NCBI GenBank assembly: GCA_934122085.1
Contig: CAKOVS010000002.1
Span: 62,001-126,000 of the forward strand
Origin: an uncultured Clostridia bacterium
GTDB taxonomy: Bacteria > Bacillota > Clostridia > TANB77 > CAG-508
Direction: 5' to 3'
DNA length: 64,000 nt
A program made the position numbers and the translations under genes. Every line of letters begins with the position of its first letter. Within the stretch, counting starts at the first letter, position 1. Shown here piece after piece: positions 1 to 10,618 of this stretch. Under the pieces are notes generated by a model. The model was not told where the DNA came from. It searched no databases and saw nothing but the letters and a program-made list of their open reading frames with translations.

Positions 1-49
1 ATAATTCTTCATTGAACTCTACATTCTCTATTGTTATATTATCTTCCAT
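1..49 (-). CDS. 5' end of an unknown phage gene (partial)
   Basis: An ATG at 49-47 follows a strong AGGAGG ribosome binding site and opens a frame that runs off the left edge after 16 codons (begins MEDNITIENV). It is the next gene downstream of the DUF6275 and holin genes. A lysis or tail-associated gene is expected here, but too little is visible to name it. Confidence 0.6.
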   Translation of the reverse strand, partial: MEDNITIENVEFNEEL

Positions 50-52
50 GAG

Positions 53-319
53 TTATTCCTCCTCAATTTTAATACACTTATTTTCAAACTTTTTATAAGC
101 ATCGAAATATAATTCTTTCTTATCTCCGTTGTATGTGCATTCGTAATACATTCCGTCAAACAATGTTGTACTTAATAATGCTTTATGATTTTGTAATGTC
201 TTACAATACCAAACATCAAACACATCAAATTCCGGAATGTTATCACTTTTGTCTAAATGTTCAAGTGCATATTGTTTTACTATTTCTTTACATTTTTCAA
301 TAAATTCTTTACTTCCCAT
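53..319 (-). CDS. DUF6275 family phage protein
   Basis: This 88-residue acidic protein contains the block KALLSTTLFDGMYYE followed by YNGDKKELYFDAYKKF. I recognise this pattern from small proteins of unknown function (DUF6275) found next to holins in Firmicutes prophages. It has no signal peptide or membrane segment. It starts 2 bases after the holin stop and has its own AGGAGG site, so it is part of the lysis-end operon. Its function is unknown. Confidence 0.6.
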   Translation of the reverse strand: MGSKEFIEKCKEIVKQYALEHLDKSDNIPEFDVFDVWYCKTLQNHKALLSTTLFDGMYYECTYNGDKKELYFDAYKKFENKCIKIEEE

Positions 320-321
320 TT

Positions 322-519
322 TTATTCCTCCTTTTTGTTTATTGCTTTTTGCCCCAATAAATAAGTTCCAAGCACTCCCTGTACTACTGCTATAACTTGC
401 ACTATTTGTATTGCATATGGTATTGTTATACCATCTACAGCATTAATTCCAGCTACTAATGCACTTACTATTGCTAATATGTTTGTTAAATACTTTGCTA
501 TTGTTTTTATCTTTTCCAT
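322..519 (-). CDS. phage holin-like small membrane protein
   Basis: The 65-residue protein has two hydrophobic segments (about residues 8-28 and 33-55) and a charged C-terminal tail (GQKAINKKEE). This is the architecture of small phage holins, which form holes in the membrane so that the endolysin can reach the cell wall. It lies at the end of the tail-fibre genes, where holins normally sit in siphovirus late operons. No endolysin is visible, so it is probably just left of the window. The assignment rests on size, topology and position. Confidence 0.65.
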   Translation of the reverse strand: MEKIKTIAKYLTNILAIVSALVAGINAVDGITIPYAIQIVQVIAVVQGVLGTYLLGQKAINKKEE

Positions 520-531
520 AACTTCTTCCTC

Positions 532-822
532 CTAATCCGTTATTTCAAAATCTTCTATTCTCTTCATTAAAGACTCTACAAAAGAGTTTCCTTTTAATTT
601 AAAATAAATTTCCGCACTATGTTTCACACTTTCTAACTCATAGTGCGTAATTTGTTTTCTATCTTTACATCTATCATATATTGTTAATATATCATTTCTT
701 AAACTACATTTTGTTGCTTCTATCATTGACATACAGAAACTAAACATTGCTATTGCAAATGTACCTAAGAAGGTAATTAAAAACCAATATTCTTTCAAAA
801 ATTCTAATATTTGTGTTATCAT
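532..822 (-). CDS. small membrane protein of the lysis region
   Basis: The 96-residue protein has one N-terminal hydrophobic segment (about residues 11-32, WFLITFLGTFAIAMFSF) and a charged, probably helical cytoplasmic part. It lies between the short tail-end gene and the holin, with start and stop codons overlapping its neighbour. Its size and position fit a holin partner or second holin, but I do not recognise the family. Confidence 0.5.
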   Translation of the reverse strand: MITQILEFLKEYWFLITFLGTFAIAMFSFCMSMIEATKCSLRNDILTIYDRCKDRKQITHYELESVKHSAEIYFKLKGNSFVESLMKRIEDFEITD

Positions 823-1028
823 TATTCTTCCTCCTTAGTAGCTTCTATATTTTCTTCTGTAGTATTATCTACTTCAATATATGTATCTTCTACTAGTAAT
901 ATTAAATCGCTATATTCTTCATCTGTTATCTTACTCATTGCGTAAAATACATTTAACTTGTTTTCTATGTCTGTCTTTTCTTTGTAGTATTTCTTTGTGA
1001 TTAATCTCTTTAATAATTCAGTTATCAT
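822..1028 (-). CDS. short tail-end protein, XkdX-like position
   Basis: I chose the ATG at 1028 because GAGGTG lies 8 bases upstream; an upstream GTG would overlap the previous gene. The 68-residue product has a basic N-terminus (ELLKRLITKKYYKEKTD) and an acidic tail. Small proteins of this type (XkdX and relatives) commonly follow the tail fibre in Firmicutes phages. The function is unknown and the family call is tentative. Confidence 0.45.
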   Translation of the reverse strand: MITELLKRLITKKYYKEKTDIENKLNVFYAMSKITDEEYSDLILLVEDTYIEVDNTTEENIEATKEEE

Positions 1029-1032
1029 ACTT

Positions 1033-3450
1033 TTACACCTCACTTTCTAAATCTTTTTGAATATTATCTAATAATAATGAACTTGTTTCTGTTGTACTTA
1101 AAAGTTCTTTTATTTCATCAATTTGTGTTTGAAGTTTGTTATGTTCCGTTTCTGTGTCTTTAAGATATTTTACACTTAATATTGGATTTACTTCTGATGA
1201 TTCTGCACTTATATTTGTTATGTTTTTGTATGTATGTGCTTTATTGTATATCTCATCTAATACTTTGCTCTGGGCTTCTGTACATTCTATTAGTTCTGGT
1301 TCTGCAAGCAAATAATAAACAACTAATGGTATATTTGCATCGTATTGAGCTTTTAAAACTTTATTTACATCAATAATTGTTTTTAAACTATCATCTTCAA
1401 ACATAAATTGAAAAGCCATTCCTATGCTAGTCATTTTTCCATACATTGTATTTTTTTCCCACGAATCGCTTACTTTAAAATGTGTACATTTTATTTTCTC
1501 TAAAGTATTATAGACATCTTTTGAAGTATCCCATGTTCCTCCATTATATCTAGCCCATGTTTTTCCTAAATGTGTTCCTGCCGTATTTATAGCCTTATTT
1601 ACGCCATCAATAATTTCTTTTCTCCAGTTATGCTTTTCATACCATTTTCCATCTGTTTTTATAAACTTATCTCCTTCAAACATTGGTTGCTGAACATCTA
1701 CTAAATATGCTTGTTCAACATATCTCTGATATTCTGTCAAACTATCGTATTCAGCCCACATTTGAAATTCAAATATATCTTTATTCGAATTTCCCCACAT
1801 CGTACATGAAACTTCGCAATCTTTTTGTGCTGTATATGTTCTTGAATAAATTATATTTAACTTATAATCTGAACTATCAATTTTGCCAAAACTTGGGATA
1901 ATATTTGCAACTTTATCTATATACCAAGTAAATGTAGTATCCTGGCTTGGTTTTGAAAACAACTTAAATCCAATTTTTATAGTTTGTCCTGCTTTTAATT
2001 TGAATTTTGTTAAATCTTTTCCACTACTTATTGTTGTATTTTTTATTCCTTTATCCGTATATTTCCAATATTCACCTAATCTATAAAGTGGCATTACATT
2101 TCTGTTTTGAAGTTTTAATTTTGCATACCCACAATCATAAGAAACCCAAGGTATTTCGTGGTCAATTTTTGCTATAATTGGATATTTAATTTCATCATAT
2201 GTATTTTCTAAAACGGCATCCAATGCTCTTACTCCTGTAATATCATGTGCATTAATAAAAGTAAATATTTTTGCTGTATCAGGATTTGCCAAAACATTAT
2301 TTCCATCAAATAAAACTACTCCATCAATATAATACGTACCAGGTTCTAATCTAAAAATTGAAGTCTTATTGTTATAACTTCCTAACAACCATATATTTAT
2401 TGCTTTTGAAGAAGCTGTTCCTTTATAAGTATAACTTCCATCTGCAATCATATTACATGTTATTCCACCACTAGTTCCTCCTTTAGCATTACTCATATTC
2501 AATATATTTTTTACGTCACCAACAGCTTTTACAGAACTTGGATATGCAAAAGATGGACTTGCTCCGTATTGCTCGTATGGCTTATTTTCTGTACCTTTTA
2601 CAATCATTGGTTTAAATATTAAATTATTGTATGTTATACCTTTAAATAATCTTATATATATATTGTTGTTGATTGGCAATGAACCATTATATGTAAAATT
2701 CACTCCGTCTCCATAATCTTGTCCAAAATGTGATTGATTTTCATAATATTGATTTATAGTTAAAACATACTTTTTTTCAGCTCCACCATTAGGACATCCA
2801 CTAAGTTTATATTGTTCTCCATCTTCTAACTCTATATTTCTTTTTATTGAGAAAGTAAAATCTTCTGTAGCAGTTCCATTTACAACCAATGTTTCATCTT
2901 CTTTTTTTGTTATTGTTACATTATTTAATGTTTGAGTTGTACCTTCATTTTTTAATTGATTATATCCCTTTCTAGTCTCTTGCACATGATTTCCACCTAT
3001 CTCAAGTTCACACCTGGCATCACTACTATCTTCTATATGAATATTCTCTCCACTCGCCTCACCAATTGTTGCAATACTTTTTATATCCTCTCTCAAGCGT
3101 TCATTTTCAGATTTTATTTCTATATTTTCTGTTTGTAATGCCTCAATTGACTCTTTATTTGCTTTTATGTCCTCATCTTGTTTTTTGTCTTTCGTATCTA
3201 TATCTTCTAAGCTTTTATTTATTGTTTCATTGCTTTTTTCTAAAACATCTATACTACTTTTATTTGTTTTATTATCTTCTTTTAATGTACTTATATCTTT
3301 TTGCACTTGCATTAATTCTTCTGCATTGTTATTAACTGCTTCTTTTGTCTTTCCCCAATTCGCATTTAAATATGTTTCTACATCAAACTCATTTTGATTT
3401 ATTGCTGGAGTTTCATGTATATTAAAACTTTCTACTTTTTTTACTGCCAT
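1033..3450 (-). CDS. phage tail fibre / receptor-binding protein
   Basis: The product is 805 residues. The N-terminal 25 residues (VKKVESFNIHETPAINQNEF) look like a baseplate-anchoring segment. A long heptad-rich coiled coil follows (about 35-125), then repeated beta-rich segments (about 140-690), then a C-terminal helical coiled coil (about 765-805). This fits a trimeric fibre extending from the tail tip. It is the last large structural gene before the lysis genes. It is not split by any frameshift. Confidence 0.7.
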   Translation of the reverse strand: MAVKKVESFNIHETPAINQNEFDVETYLNANWGKTKEAVNNNAEELMQVQKDISTLKEDNKTNKSSIDVLEKSNETINKSLEDIDTKDKKQDEDIKANKESIEALQTENIEIKSENERLREDIKSIATIGEASGENIHIEDSSDARCELEIGGNHVQETRKGYNQLKNEGTTQTLNNVTITKKEDETLVVNGTATEDFTFSIKRNIELEDGEQYKLSGCPNGGAEKKYVLTINQYYENQSHFGQDYGDGVNFTYNGSLPINNNIYIRLFKGITYNNLIFKPMIVKGTENKPYEQYGASPSFAYPSSVKAVGDVKNILNMSNAKGGTSGGITCNMIADGSYTYKGTASSKAINIWLLGSYNNKTSIFRLEPGTYYIDGVVLFDGNNVLANPDTAKIFTFINAHDITGVRALDAVLENTYDEIKYPIIAKIDHEIPWVSYDCGYAKLKLQNRNVMPLYRLGEYWKYTDKGIKNTTISSGKDLTKFKLKAGQTIKIGFKLFSKPSQDTTFTWYIDKVANIIPSFGKIDSSDYKLNIIYSRTYTAQKDCEVSCTMWGNSNKDIFEFQMWAEYDSLTEYQRYVEQAYLVDVQQPMFEGDKFIKTDGKWYEKHNWRKEIIDGVNKAINTAGTHLGKTWARYNGGTWDTSKDVYNTLEKIKCTHFKVSDSWEKNTMYGKMTSIGMAFQFMFEDDSLKTIIDVNKVLKAQYDANIPLVVYYLLAEPELIECTEAQSKVLDEIYNKAHTYKNITNISAESSEVNPILSVKYLKDTETEHNKLQTQIDEIKELLSTTETSSLLLDNIQKDLESEV

Positions 3451-3465
3451 GTGTTCCTCCTTAAT

Positions 3466-4131
3466 CTAAACAGTCGCATAAGAAAAATGTATATTCCAAA
3501 AACCACCGCTTGCTGATTGATTGTTTTGATTGCTAATATATAAATTACCGTCTTGTAACATTCCCGCATATATTGCTTCTGCTAGTTTCCATTCTTCTCT
3601 TCCATAGCTAGCAACAAGAAAATTTACCACATTGGGCATATCAACATTTGAGATTTTAAAAGAATATTGTGTGTTGACTGGAATATTAGCTAACAACTGA
3701 ATTGATAAATCTACAAATACAATATTATTAATCTGCACTATTTTGCTACGTTTTATATTAAATTTTGCTGAGTCGGGATTTTTTACTGTCCCTTTTTTTA
3801 TCGTTTCTTCAACTAAATACTTTCCAGTTTTATAATTTTTAATTTTTCCATCTTTATTTATATCTATTCTACCAAGTGTACCACTTGCATTGTGTAACTC
3901 CAATGAAGCACTTCCGTCTATTCCCACTCCTAATGTTGCTGCATAATCCACTCCATCAATTGTTCTAACCTTGTCTACTCCATTAAACGCTGATTTATTC
4001 TCTATTTTTAATACACCGCTCATAGTGTCGCCAGTTTTATCAACTTTTCCATCATTAATATTCTTTTGGAAATTCGTCATAGTAGTTTGATTTAACTTTG
4101 TTACCTTATTTATCCAATCTATTAATTTCAT
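3466..4131 (-). CDS. phage tail fibre or baseplate accessory protein
   Basis: The 221-residue protein begins with a helix (MKLIDWINKVTKLNQTTM) and then has GKVDKTGDTMSGVLKIEN, the collar-like segment common in phage tail fibres. The rest is beta-rich with many Asn, Gly and Ser. Its start overlaps the stop of the tail tip gene by 4 bases, so translation is probably coupled. It is probably a fibre subunit; the receptor is unknown. Confidence 0.65.
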   Translation of the reverse strand: MKLIDWINKVTKLNQTTMTNFQKNINDGKVDKTGDTMSGVLKIENKSAFNGVDKVRTIDGVDYAATLGVGIDGSASLELHNASGTLGRIDINKDGKIKNYKTGKYLVEETIKKGTVKNPDSAKFNIKRSKIVQINNIVFVDLSIQLLANIPVNTQYSFKISNVDMPNVVNFLVASYGREEWKLAEAIYAGMLQDGNLYISNQNNQSASGGFWNIHFSYATV

Positions 4132-7113
4132 TGTTTTTCCTCCTTAAGTACCTTTATTTCATTTTGAAGTGCCTCTACCTGTTGTGATAATTCTTGTATT
4201 GCTTTAGATAATGTAGCAATAATCGGTAATTCATTAATATAATATCTTTCTTCAAGTGTATCTGTTTTTTCTCTTTTTATTATAAAATTAGGATCTATTT
4301 CTTCCATATCCTGTGCAATATATCCAATATTATAATGTTTTCCGTCGTCTTTTTTATCAAATTGTTTATGTTGAATCTTATTTATTATATCTAATGCTTT
4401 TATATCACAATCTTTTATATTGTCTTTTATTCTTCTGTCTGATGAAATATTATTTGCATATACATTTCCATTCACATTCAAATTCCCATAAATCGAAGCC
4501 ATATTTTTAACATATAAATCAAAGCTTACTTCGCGTCCGGTGATCCCAAATCTAATTGTTCCACCATATGCTGATATTGAACCATCATCTTCAATTAAAG
4601 TATAATTATTTCCACTTCCCAATCTAAAAGAATTTGTTCCACCTACATTTTTATAAACTGATATATTATCTAATAATTTTATCTTAGCATAACCAGACTC
4701 TAAATCTTGTGTGCTTATAGACAATAGAATTGTGTTAGTATCTGTATTAATGAATTGAATTGCACTATTTACTTCATCTGCGTACATTTTTATATTTCCA
4801 CCAATTATTCCTGTTGAGATTCCATCAAGTAATATATTACATGAAGCTAATACCAATTCTCCGTATGAAGCGTCAGAAGCTTTTTCTGACATTTGAAAAT
4901 TTTTAATATAAAAAATTGGGTGAAATTTATTGTCTGATTTTGTTTTTATTCCCCATGCCATACCATTTGAAAGCTTTTGATTGTAATCTGATAAAACTGA
5001 AAATGCAATGTATTGATCATTATCTTCTTTTTGTACACCCATATCTCCAAATATTGTTGTTCCATCATTTTGATAAAAATGTTGTCCAGTTTTATCAAGT
5101 GCCATTAATACTTTTTTATTGCTATCTAATATCGCAAAACTAGCATTATTGTTTATTATCATCATTTGTATAAATTCTGATATTTGATTCCATGCTAATT
5201 TTACCGCTTCAGCATTTTGTTGAATATATGTTCCAACTTCTGTTTTGCCAACTTTTTTATTTACTTCTGATGTTATATTGTCTGATACTAATTTTATTGC
5301 AGCATTCATTTCAGTCGTTTTAGAATAACTTTCAAGCTTTTTATTTACATTAATATCAACTTTTTCTGCTGTTTGATTTATTGCACTATTCATTTCAACC
5401 TTTGAAGCATAAATATTAGTCATATCATTTTGAATTGCAAATTTAGCTTTTAAACTTGCTGCATAGTTTTTTATTAATAATGTGTTTGTACCATCAAATA
5501 ATTCAATTGAGAATGCTCCTAAATCCTCTATTGTCTCTTTTGCTTTAATTGTTCCATCTTCATTAATTCGACGGATTATTTGAGCTTTTCCATCTTTTAA
5601 AACATATTCATCATAAACATCGTCTTTTTGCCTTAATACATCTTTAATTCCTAGTTCATATTCCTTTGAATTTCCTTCACTATCTGTTACTACAATTATG
5701 CTATCTCCAAGTAAATACAAATCATCACTTAAAACTACATCATCACCAATTTTTAAACTACTAAATACATCATTATTTCCGAATATATGCAACTCAATTA
5801 ATTCTCCTGCAACTGCATTTCCTAATGATATCGTTTTATTTCCTTCAACTACATTCGTTGTTTCTTCTATGTGCGATACCTTATCACTTATACTATCTAT
5901 TGTTTGTTCATGTTGTGTAAGCTTTTCAGTATTTTCTGTTGTTTCTTTAGCTAATTGAGTTAATTTTAAATTTTCTTCGTCTATTTGACTTTGAATTTTT
6001 CTATTTATAACTTGTTGACTCTGTTTTCTTGTTGTTGTATCTTGTTTTTGTTTTATTGCTATTTTACTTTTTATGTCTGCTATAAATCGTTTGTTTAATG
6101 TCATTTCGCCTTGATAAATTACCTTTTTGCCATCAATATTAATAATATCTCCAATATCAACAGCTGGATTTATTATTGTTGTTCCTTCAAAACTATAAAA
6201 ATCTAAATCTTTTACAGCATCATATATTTTTTGGATATCATCTTCTTCGCTAATAAATAAATTCTCTTGTCTAATCCAAAGTGTATCTTTTGTTTCATCT
6301 CCTACTTTAAATGATTCTGTTCCATTCTCATAAGCTACTCTTGATATCTGATGTCCTTCACCCCATTTGTAAGTTTTAAATAACCTTTGAGGAATTATTT
6401 CTTCATCTTCTCCTAGTTTTTTTATTTGAATTTTACCAGTTCTACTAGCACAACAAAATCCTCCTGCTTTTTCTGAGATATAACTCATATACTCTCTTGC
6501 TTTTACTTCATTGTCATAAACATATATTTTTTTATTAGAATTAATAAAAGAGCTTGTTTCTAATTCAAGCCCTTTCTTTTTACATATATCTTCTGCTATT
6601 TCACCTAAAGTTGCATAGCCTTTTTTCTTTATCAATTCACTAGCATCATAATATCCATCGTCTGTATCTAATTTTATAATATTATCTACAGCTTTTATAT
6701 TTATTACATTGTTATCTTCATTGTCATAGTTATCTACATTATAAATTCCGTATTGGCATCATCTCAAAACTATCATCATGTTTTGCTAAACTTTTTACTT
6801 GTAATTTGTTTAGATCACATACTAGCATTTTATTTAGTTCTGCAACTGTTATTGCATGATTTACTAAAACACCATATTCTATTCTTATTGTCTTAGCGCT
6901 TATTATTCCAGAACTTTTGTGTATTTTCATCTCTATGTATTGACTTGGAACACTTCCCAACTCTAATTTTTCATCAAATAGTTCTCCTCCATGTTTAAAA
7001 TCTAGCAAATATTTGGGATTTAATAATACATCATCTATATAAATATTAGTAACTGTTAGTGCATTGCTTTTATATATTGTTTTTATTGCTTTTTCTGTTA
7101 ATCCTTTATACAT
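4128..7113 (-). CDS. tail tip / endopeptidase protein with C-terminal S74 chaperone, made by +1 frameshift at CGG
   Basis: Two open frames form one 994-residue protein. The first (start 7113) reaches MMPI and then meets CGG (6750-6748), AAT, TTA, TAA. Dropping the C gives GGA ATT TAT and continues as GIYNVDNYD without a break. The downstream frame has no usable ATG or ribosome binding site (only a TTG at 6635 inside the frame), which supports fusion. The N-terminal half resembles tail-tip baseplate proteins. The middle has coiled coils, and the C-terminus (about 915-994) has SSDRRIKDNI and an IGYIAQDMEEIDP segment, the peptidase S74 intramolecular chaperone that trims itself off after fibre folding. 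The gene follows the tape measure and DUF6711-like genes, as expected. Confidence 0.8.
6748..6750 (-). other. +1 frameshift site, in-frame CGG in tail tip gene
   Basis: In the 0 frame the codons are CCA ATA CGG AAT TTA TAA. In the +1 frame they are CCA ATA (C) GGA ATT TAT. The product resumes with Gly at residue 122. The P-site codon ATA cannot re-pair well in the +1 position (TAC). Confidence 0.8.
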
Positions 7114-7531
7114 CGTTTACCTCCAAAACAATTTGCTTTTGTGCATCTGTTAATTCTTTTTGCATTAAATTAAATGATGTTTTCCATTTTGTCTTTTCTG
7201 TTTCTGTTCCTTTTTCTGTTTTTATCATGTCAACTTTTCTTTTTGAAACTCTGAATTTTACGCCTTCTAAAAAGCCACCTGGTACTACTGGAACTTTTAC
7301 ATCTAATATTAATGGATTTTTAAATGTTTTTTGACATAATTCTTCTGCTTCTTCTTCTGTATTAAAATCCCATGACATAGAAAGCTTTAACATTCCTACT
7401 GCAATGGGATTATCAATTAAAGAACCATCATCGTTTGATGTATAACTATCTTTGTCTGTATCTTCTATGTCTGCACTATATGTACTTGGTGTTGGTAAAT
7501 TTTCTTCTTTTCCATGTTCTCTCCATAACAT
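7106..7531 (-). CDS. distal tail / DUF6711-like protein
   Basis: This 141-residue protein lies between the tape measure and tail tip genes, where siphoviruses encode the distal tail protein. It is beta-rich in the middle (ILDVKVPVVPGGFLEGVKFRVSKRKVDMIK) with an amphipathic C-terminus. It resembles small proteins I know as DUF6711 from Firmicutes phages, but the match is from memory. Its end overlaps the tail tip start by 8 bases, which indicates translational coupling. Confidence 0.55.
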   Translation of the reverse strand: MLWREHGKEENLPTPSTYSADIEDTDKDSYTSNDDGSLIDNPIAVGMLKLSMSWDFNTEEEAEELCQKTFKNPLILDVKVPVVPGGFLEGVKFRVSKRKVDMIKTEKGTETEKTKWKTSFNLMQKELTDAQKQIVLEVNDV

Positions 7532-7535
7532 AATT

Positions 7536-10500
7536 TTATCCTCCTATTAAAGCTTCTATATCTTTTCCTGTTCTTCTTGTTTTATCTCTTAAATCATCCA
7601 ATAATATTTGTCCTAGTTTTTTATTTCCTACATTAATTGTTAGATTTATTGGTCTATCGCTATTATCTAATGATGCAAAATCTGATAATACATCTTCAAA
7701 TGTATTTGCAATATTTGATGGTTGAATATTTATAGGATCTATTTTAGGTTGAATTGGATTAAATCTAGTTATTGAATCAGTATTAATTGTATATGACATC
7801 ATGTTTGCCAAATTTTCTATTTCACTTTTTACTTTATTTGTATTAGCCTTTATTCCACTTACCATTAAGTCTATCATATCTGGCATATATGTATGAAAAT
7901 TGCTTAATGGTCCATCTTCTGGCTCAGAAAATCCCAATAAGCTTTTTATTTTATTTGCCACTGAATTTACTGCACTAGTAACTCTTCCTATGTTGTTTTT
8001 AATACCTGAAGCCATATTGCTCACTAAATCTTTCCCCCATATTTTCGCATTATTCCCAAGGTTATCAAATGTATTATGTATCATTGTTGACATGTTTGAC
8101 AAATTTTTATCATCTTTTATTTTCTTCCAAGTATCTGATATTTTTGTTTTAATATTATCAAAATTTTCATTTGCATTTATTTTTATCTTATCCCACACAT
8201 AAAAAACATCATCTTTAATCTTATTCCATTTTTCACTAGTAATATTTTTTATATTACCCCATGTATTAGAAATTTTATTCTTTATATCATTAGATACTTC
8301 CAATATATTATTTTTTATACTTTGCCATGTTTGTTTTATATTATCAATTAAACTTGTAATTCCATTTAACAATCCTTGAATTATAAATTTCCCCATTTCA
8401 GTCATTACTAACGATGGTGAATGGATTTTGAATACATTTTTAAATCCTTCTATAAATGGTGTAAATATATGTTCATGAATCCATTGTCCAATTCCAGACA
8501 TTGCATCTACAATTCCATTAAATACTCCTCTAGTAATATCTCCACCACATTCTTCAATTTTTTGTTGAAAATATTTTTTTGCATTATCAATTGCTATGTT
8601 TATTTTTTCTCCAATAATCCAGCCTAAATTAACTAAACTTGCACAGGCAGAACCCAAAGCTTTAAAGATTGCATCTGATACTCCGTTCCAATCAAATCCC
8701 TTTATAAAATCTAATAATCCATCAACAACAACACTCCAATCAAAGGCCTCAAAAAAACCTGTTATTGAATTAAAAATTCCTTTTATTCCAACCGATAAAG
8801 TATTGCCTAAAGCATTCCAATTAATATTCTTAATAAAGGAACTTAATCCATTTCCAACAGCTTTTCCAAAGTCTTTCCAATTAAATGTCGTTAAAAAACT
8901 TTGTCCAAAATATATAATAGTATTTATACCTTGTGCAAATGTATTTCCAACCTTATTCCAATCAGTTTCTTTTATTCCACCATTAAAAAATTGTGCAATA
9001 TTAGTTCCTATTTTCTTTGCTGTATTTTGAATTTTATCCCAAGGTATACTATTTATTGCTTCATTTATTTTTTTACCAATTGTTTCCCCTACTTGATACC
9101 AATTTCCTTGTTTTATCGCATCAATTATTGGATTAGAATTACTATCCATTTTTGATAAATCTATATTAGGATTGTTTGAACTATTTTCATTATTCTTATT
9201 ATCTGAAACATTGTTAATTTCGCTATGTACACTTGATAAAGATTTACTTGCTTGTTTTGCACTACTTGATGTATTTTTCATTGATGAAGCTGTTGTTTTA
9301 GCGAATATGTTTACTCCTGACATTGCATAAACTACACTTTGAATAGCTTTCATCAATTGATATACTAAACTAGTTACATATTGTATAACTGGTGCAAATA
9401 CACTTCCCATTGCATATTTCATATATTCTATATTTGCACTTAATTGTTGTGCTTCTTTATTTTGACTTCCTAGCCAAGCCTGAGCACTACCACTTAATGC
9501 AGAGTAAACACTTCTTAAACTAAATAATGCTGTAGCATATTTTAATACATGTCCTAGTCCATTTTTTATTCCACCATTCCATTGTTTTATTTGATTTTTA
9601 ATTTTAATTGTTATTCCTGATATATTATTTATAGATGGTGTTATTTTCTTTAAACTTGAAAAAAAGCTAGAGAAAAAGTTTCCTTTGCCACCTTTTTCTA
9701 GCTTATCTTTTTTATTGTTTAATCTTTCTAATTCTGCTTCAGCTTCTATTATTTCTTTAGTGTTTAAATGTATCTTACCCTCTTTTGCGTTTTCTAGTTT
9801 TTCTTCTACCTCACTTATTTTATATTTTACTAATTCTAATTCTTTTGAGCCTCCAACTTGTTGCATTTGATCTTTAAATTGTCTAACAAATGGAATAACT
9901 TGTTGAATTTTACTTCTTATCATATCCCATAAATTAATTGAGTTTGTATCTGGTTTTATATTTTCTGTATTATTATTAATGCTTCCTCTATATCCAGTTA
10001 TTTTGGTTTCTGGAGTTTTAATTTCAGGTGCTTTTATTTCCGGAATTTTAACATCTTCTGATGTACTTTTCAGTGTCTTTAAATGTCCTGTTAATTTCAT
10101 TATTTCTTTAGAATAACCAGTAATATTCTTTATATTAAATGTTTGTCCATTTATTGTCATTCCACTAATATCGTTTGGATCAAAATTACCATTAGTATTT
10201 TCTTTTGAACCTTTTATATTATTACTTTTTATGCTTATATCCCCGTGCAGTATGTTGCTTGTGTAATGCATCTAATTCTTTTTTTACTTGTCTTATTTGT
10301 TTTATTGCTTCTGCATTTGTTATTTTAATCTTTATTTGATTATTTTCAGAACTCTTTTTCAAATTTGCTAATTGTTTTTTTACTAGCAACAATGATTGAT
10401 TGATATTTTTTTGAAACGCTTTCATATCTACTTTTGAAAAAGCTTCTTGTGCTTGTTTCATTACTTGTTTTATTGTTGGTAAAAACTTCTCAAATTCTTT

Positions 10501-10554
10501 TAATGCTTCTTCTACTTTTGCAGTTACAATGATTTCTATCTCTTCCACTGTCAT
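7536..10554 (-). CDS. tail tape measure protein, made by +1 frameshift at CGG
   Basis: An N-terminal frame starts at 10554 after AAAGGAGG (MTVEEIEIIVTAKVEEALKE). It reaches a CGG at codon 104 and would stop 7 codons later. The +1 frame continues as GDISIKSNN and runs to 7536, giving 1005 residues. The downstream frame has no Shine-Dalgarno before its only early ATG. The protein has coiled coils, a transmembrane-like region near residues 270-350, tandem Trp-rich repeats (WNKVGNTFAQGIN, WNALGNTLSVGIK, WSVVVDGLLDFIK) and an amphipathic C-terminus. These are typical of tape measures, which set tail length and enter the host membrane on injection. It is the largest tail gene and lies in the correct position. 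Confidence 0.85.
10243..10245 (-). other. +1 frameshift site, in-frame CGG in tape measure gene
   Basis: In the 0 frame the codons are ACT GCA CGG GGA TAT. In the +1 frame they are ACT GCA (C) GGG GAT ATA. The product resumes with Gly 104. The downstream frame lacks its own ribosome binding site. Confidence 0.8.
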
Positions 10555-10590
10555 AAGCTAGTCCTCCTTTCATTTTTATATTTTTTGTTA

Positions 10591-10596
10591 TATAAT
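10591..10596 (+). promoter_or_regulatory. possible -10 element of the + strand accessory gene
   Basis: TATAAT lies 23 bases upstream of the first GTG of the + strand gene. No convincing -35 is visible at 17 bases. It suggests the gene has its own promoter, opposite to the late operon. Confidence 0.4.
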
Positions 10597-10618
10597 CTAT
10601 CTATCTTATCTTAGAAAG

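Noticed and set aside
1182..3397. Several + strand open frames rich in Leu, Phe and Tyr within the fibre gene
   Set aside because: They are shadows of a long AT-rich minus strand gene, with no ribosome binding sites and low-complexity composition.
10222..10554. 110-residue separate gene before the tape measure
   Set aside because: It ends 7 codons after an in-frame CGG and the next frame has no ribosome binding site. It is better read as the tape measure N-terminus.
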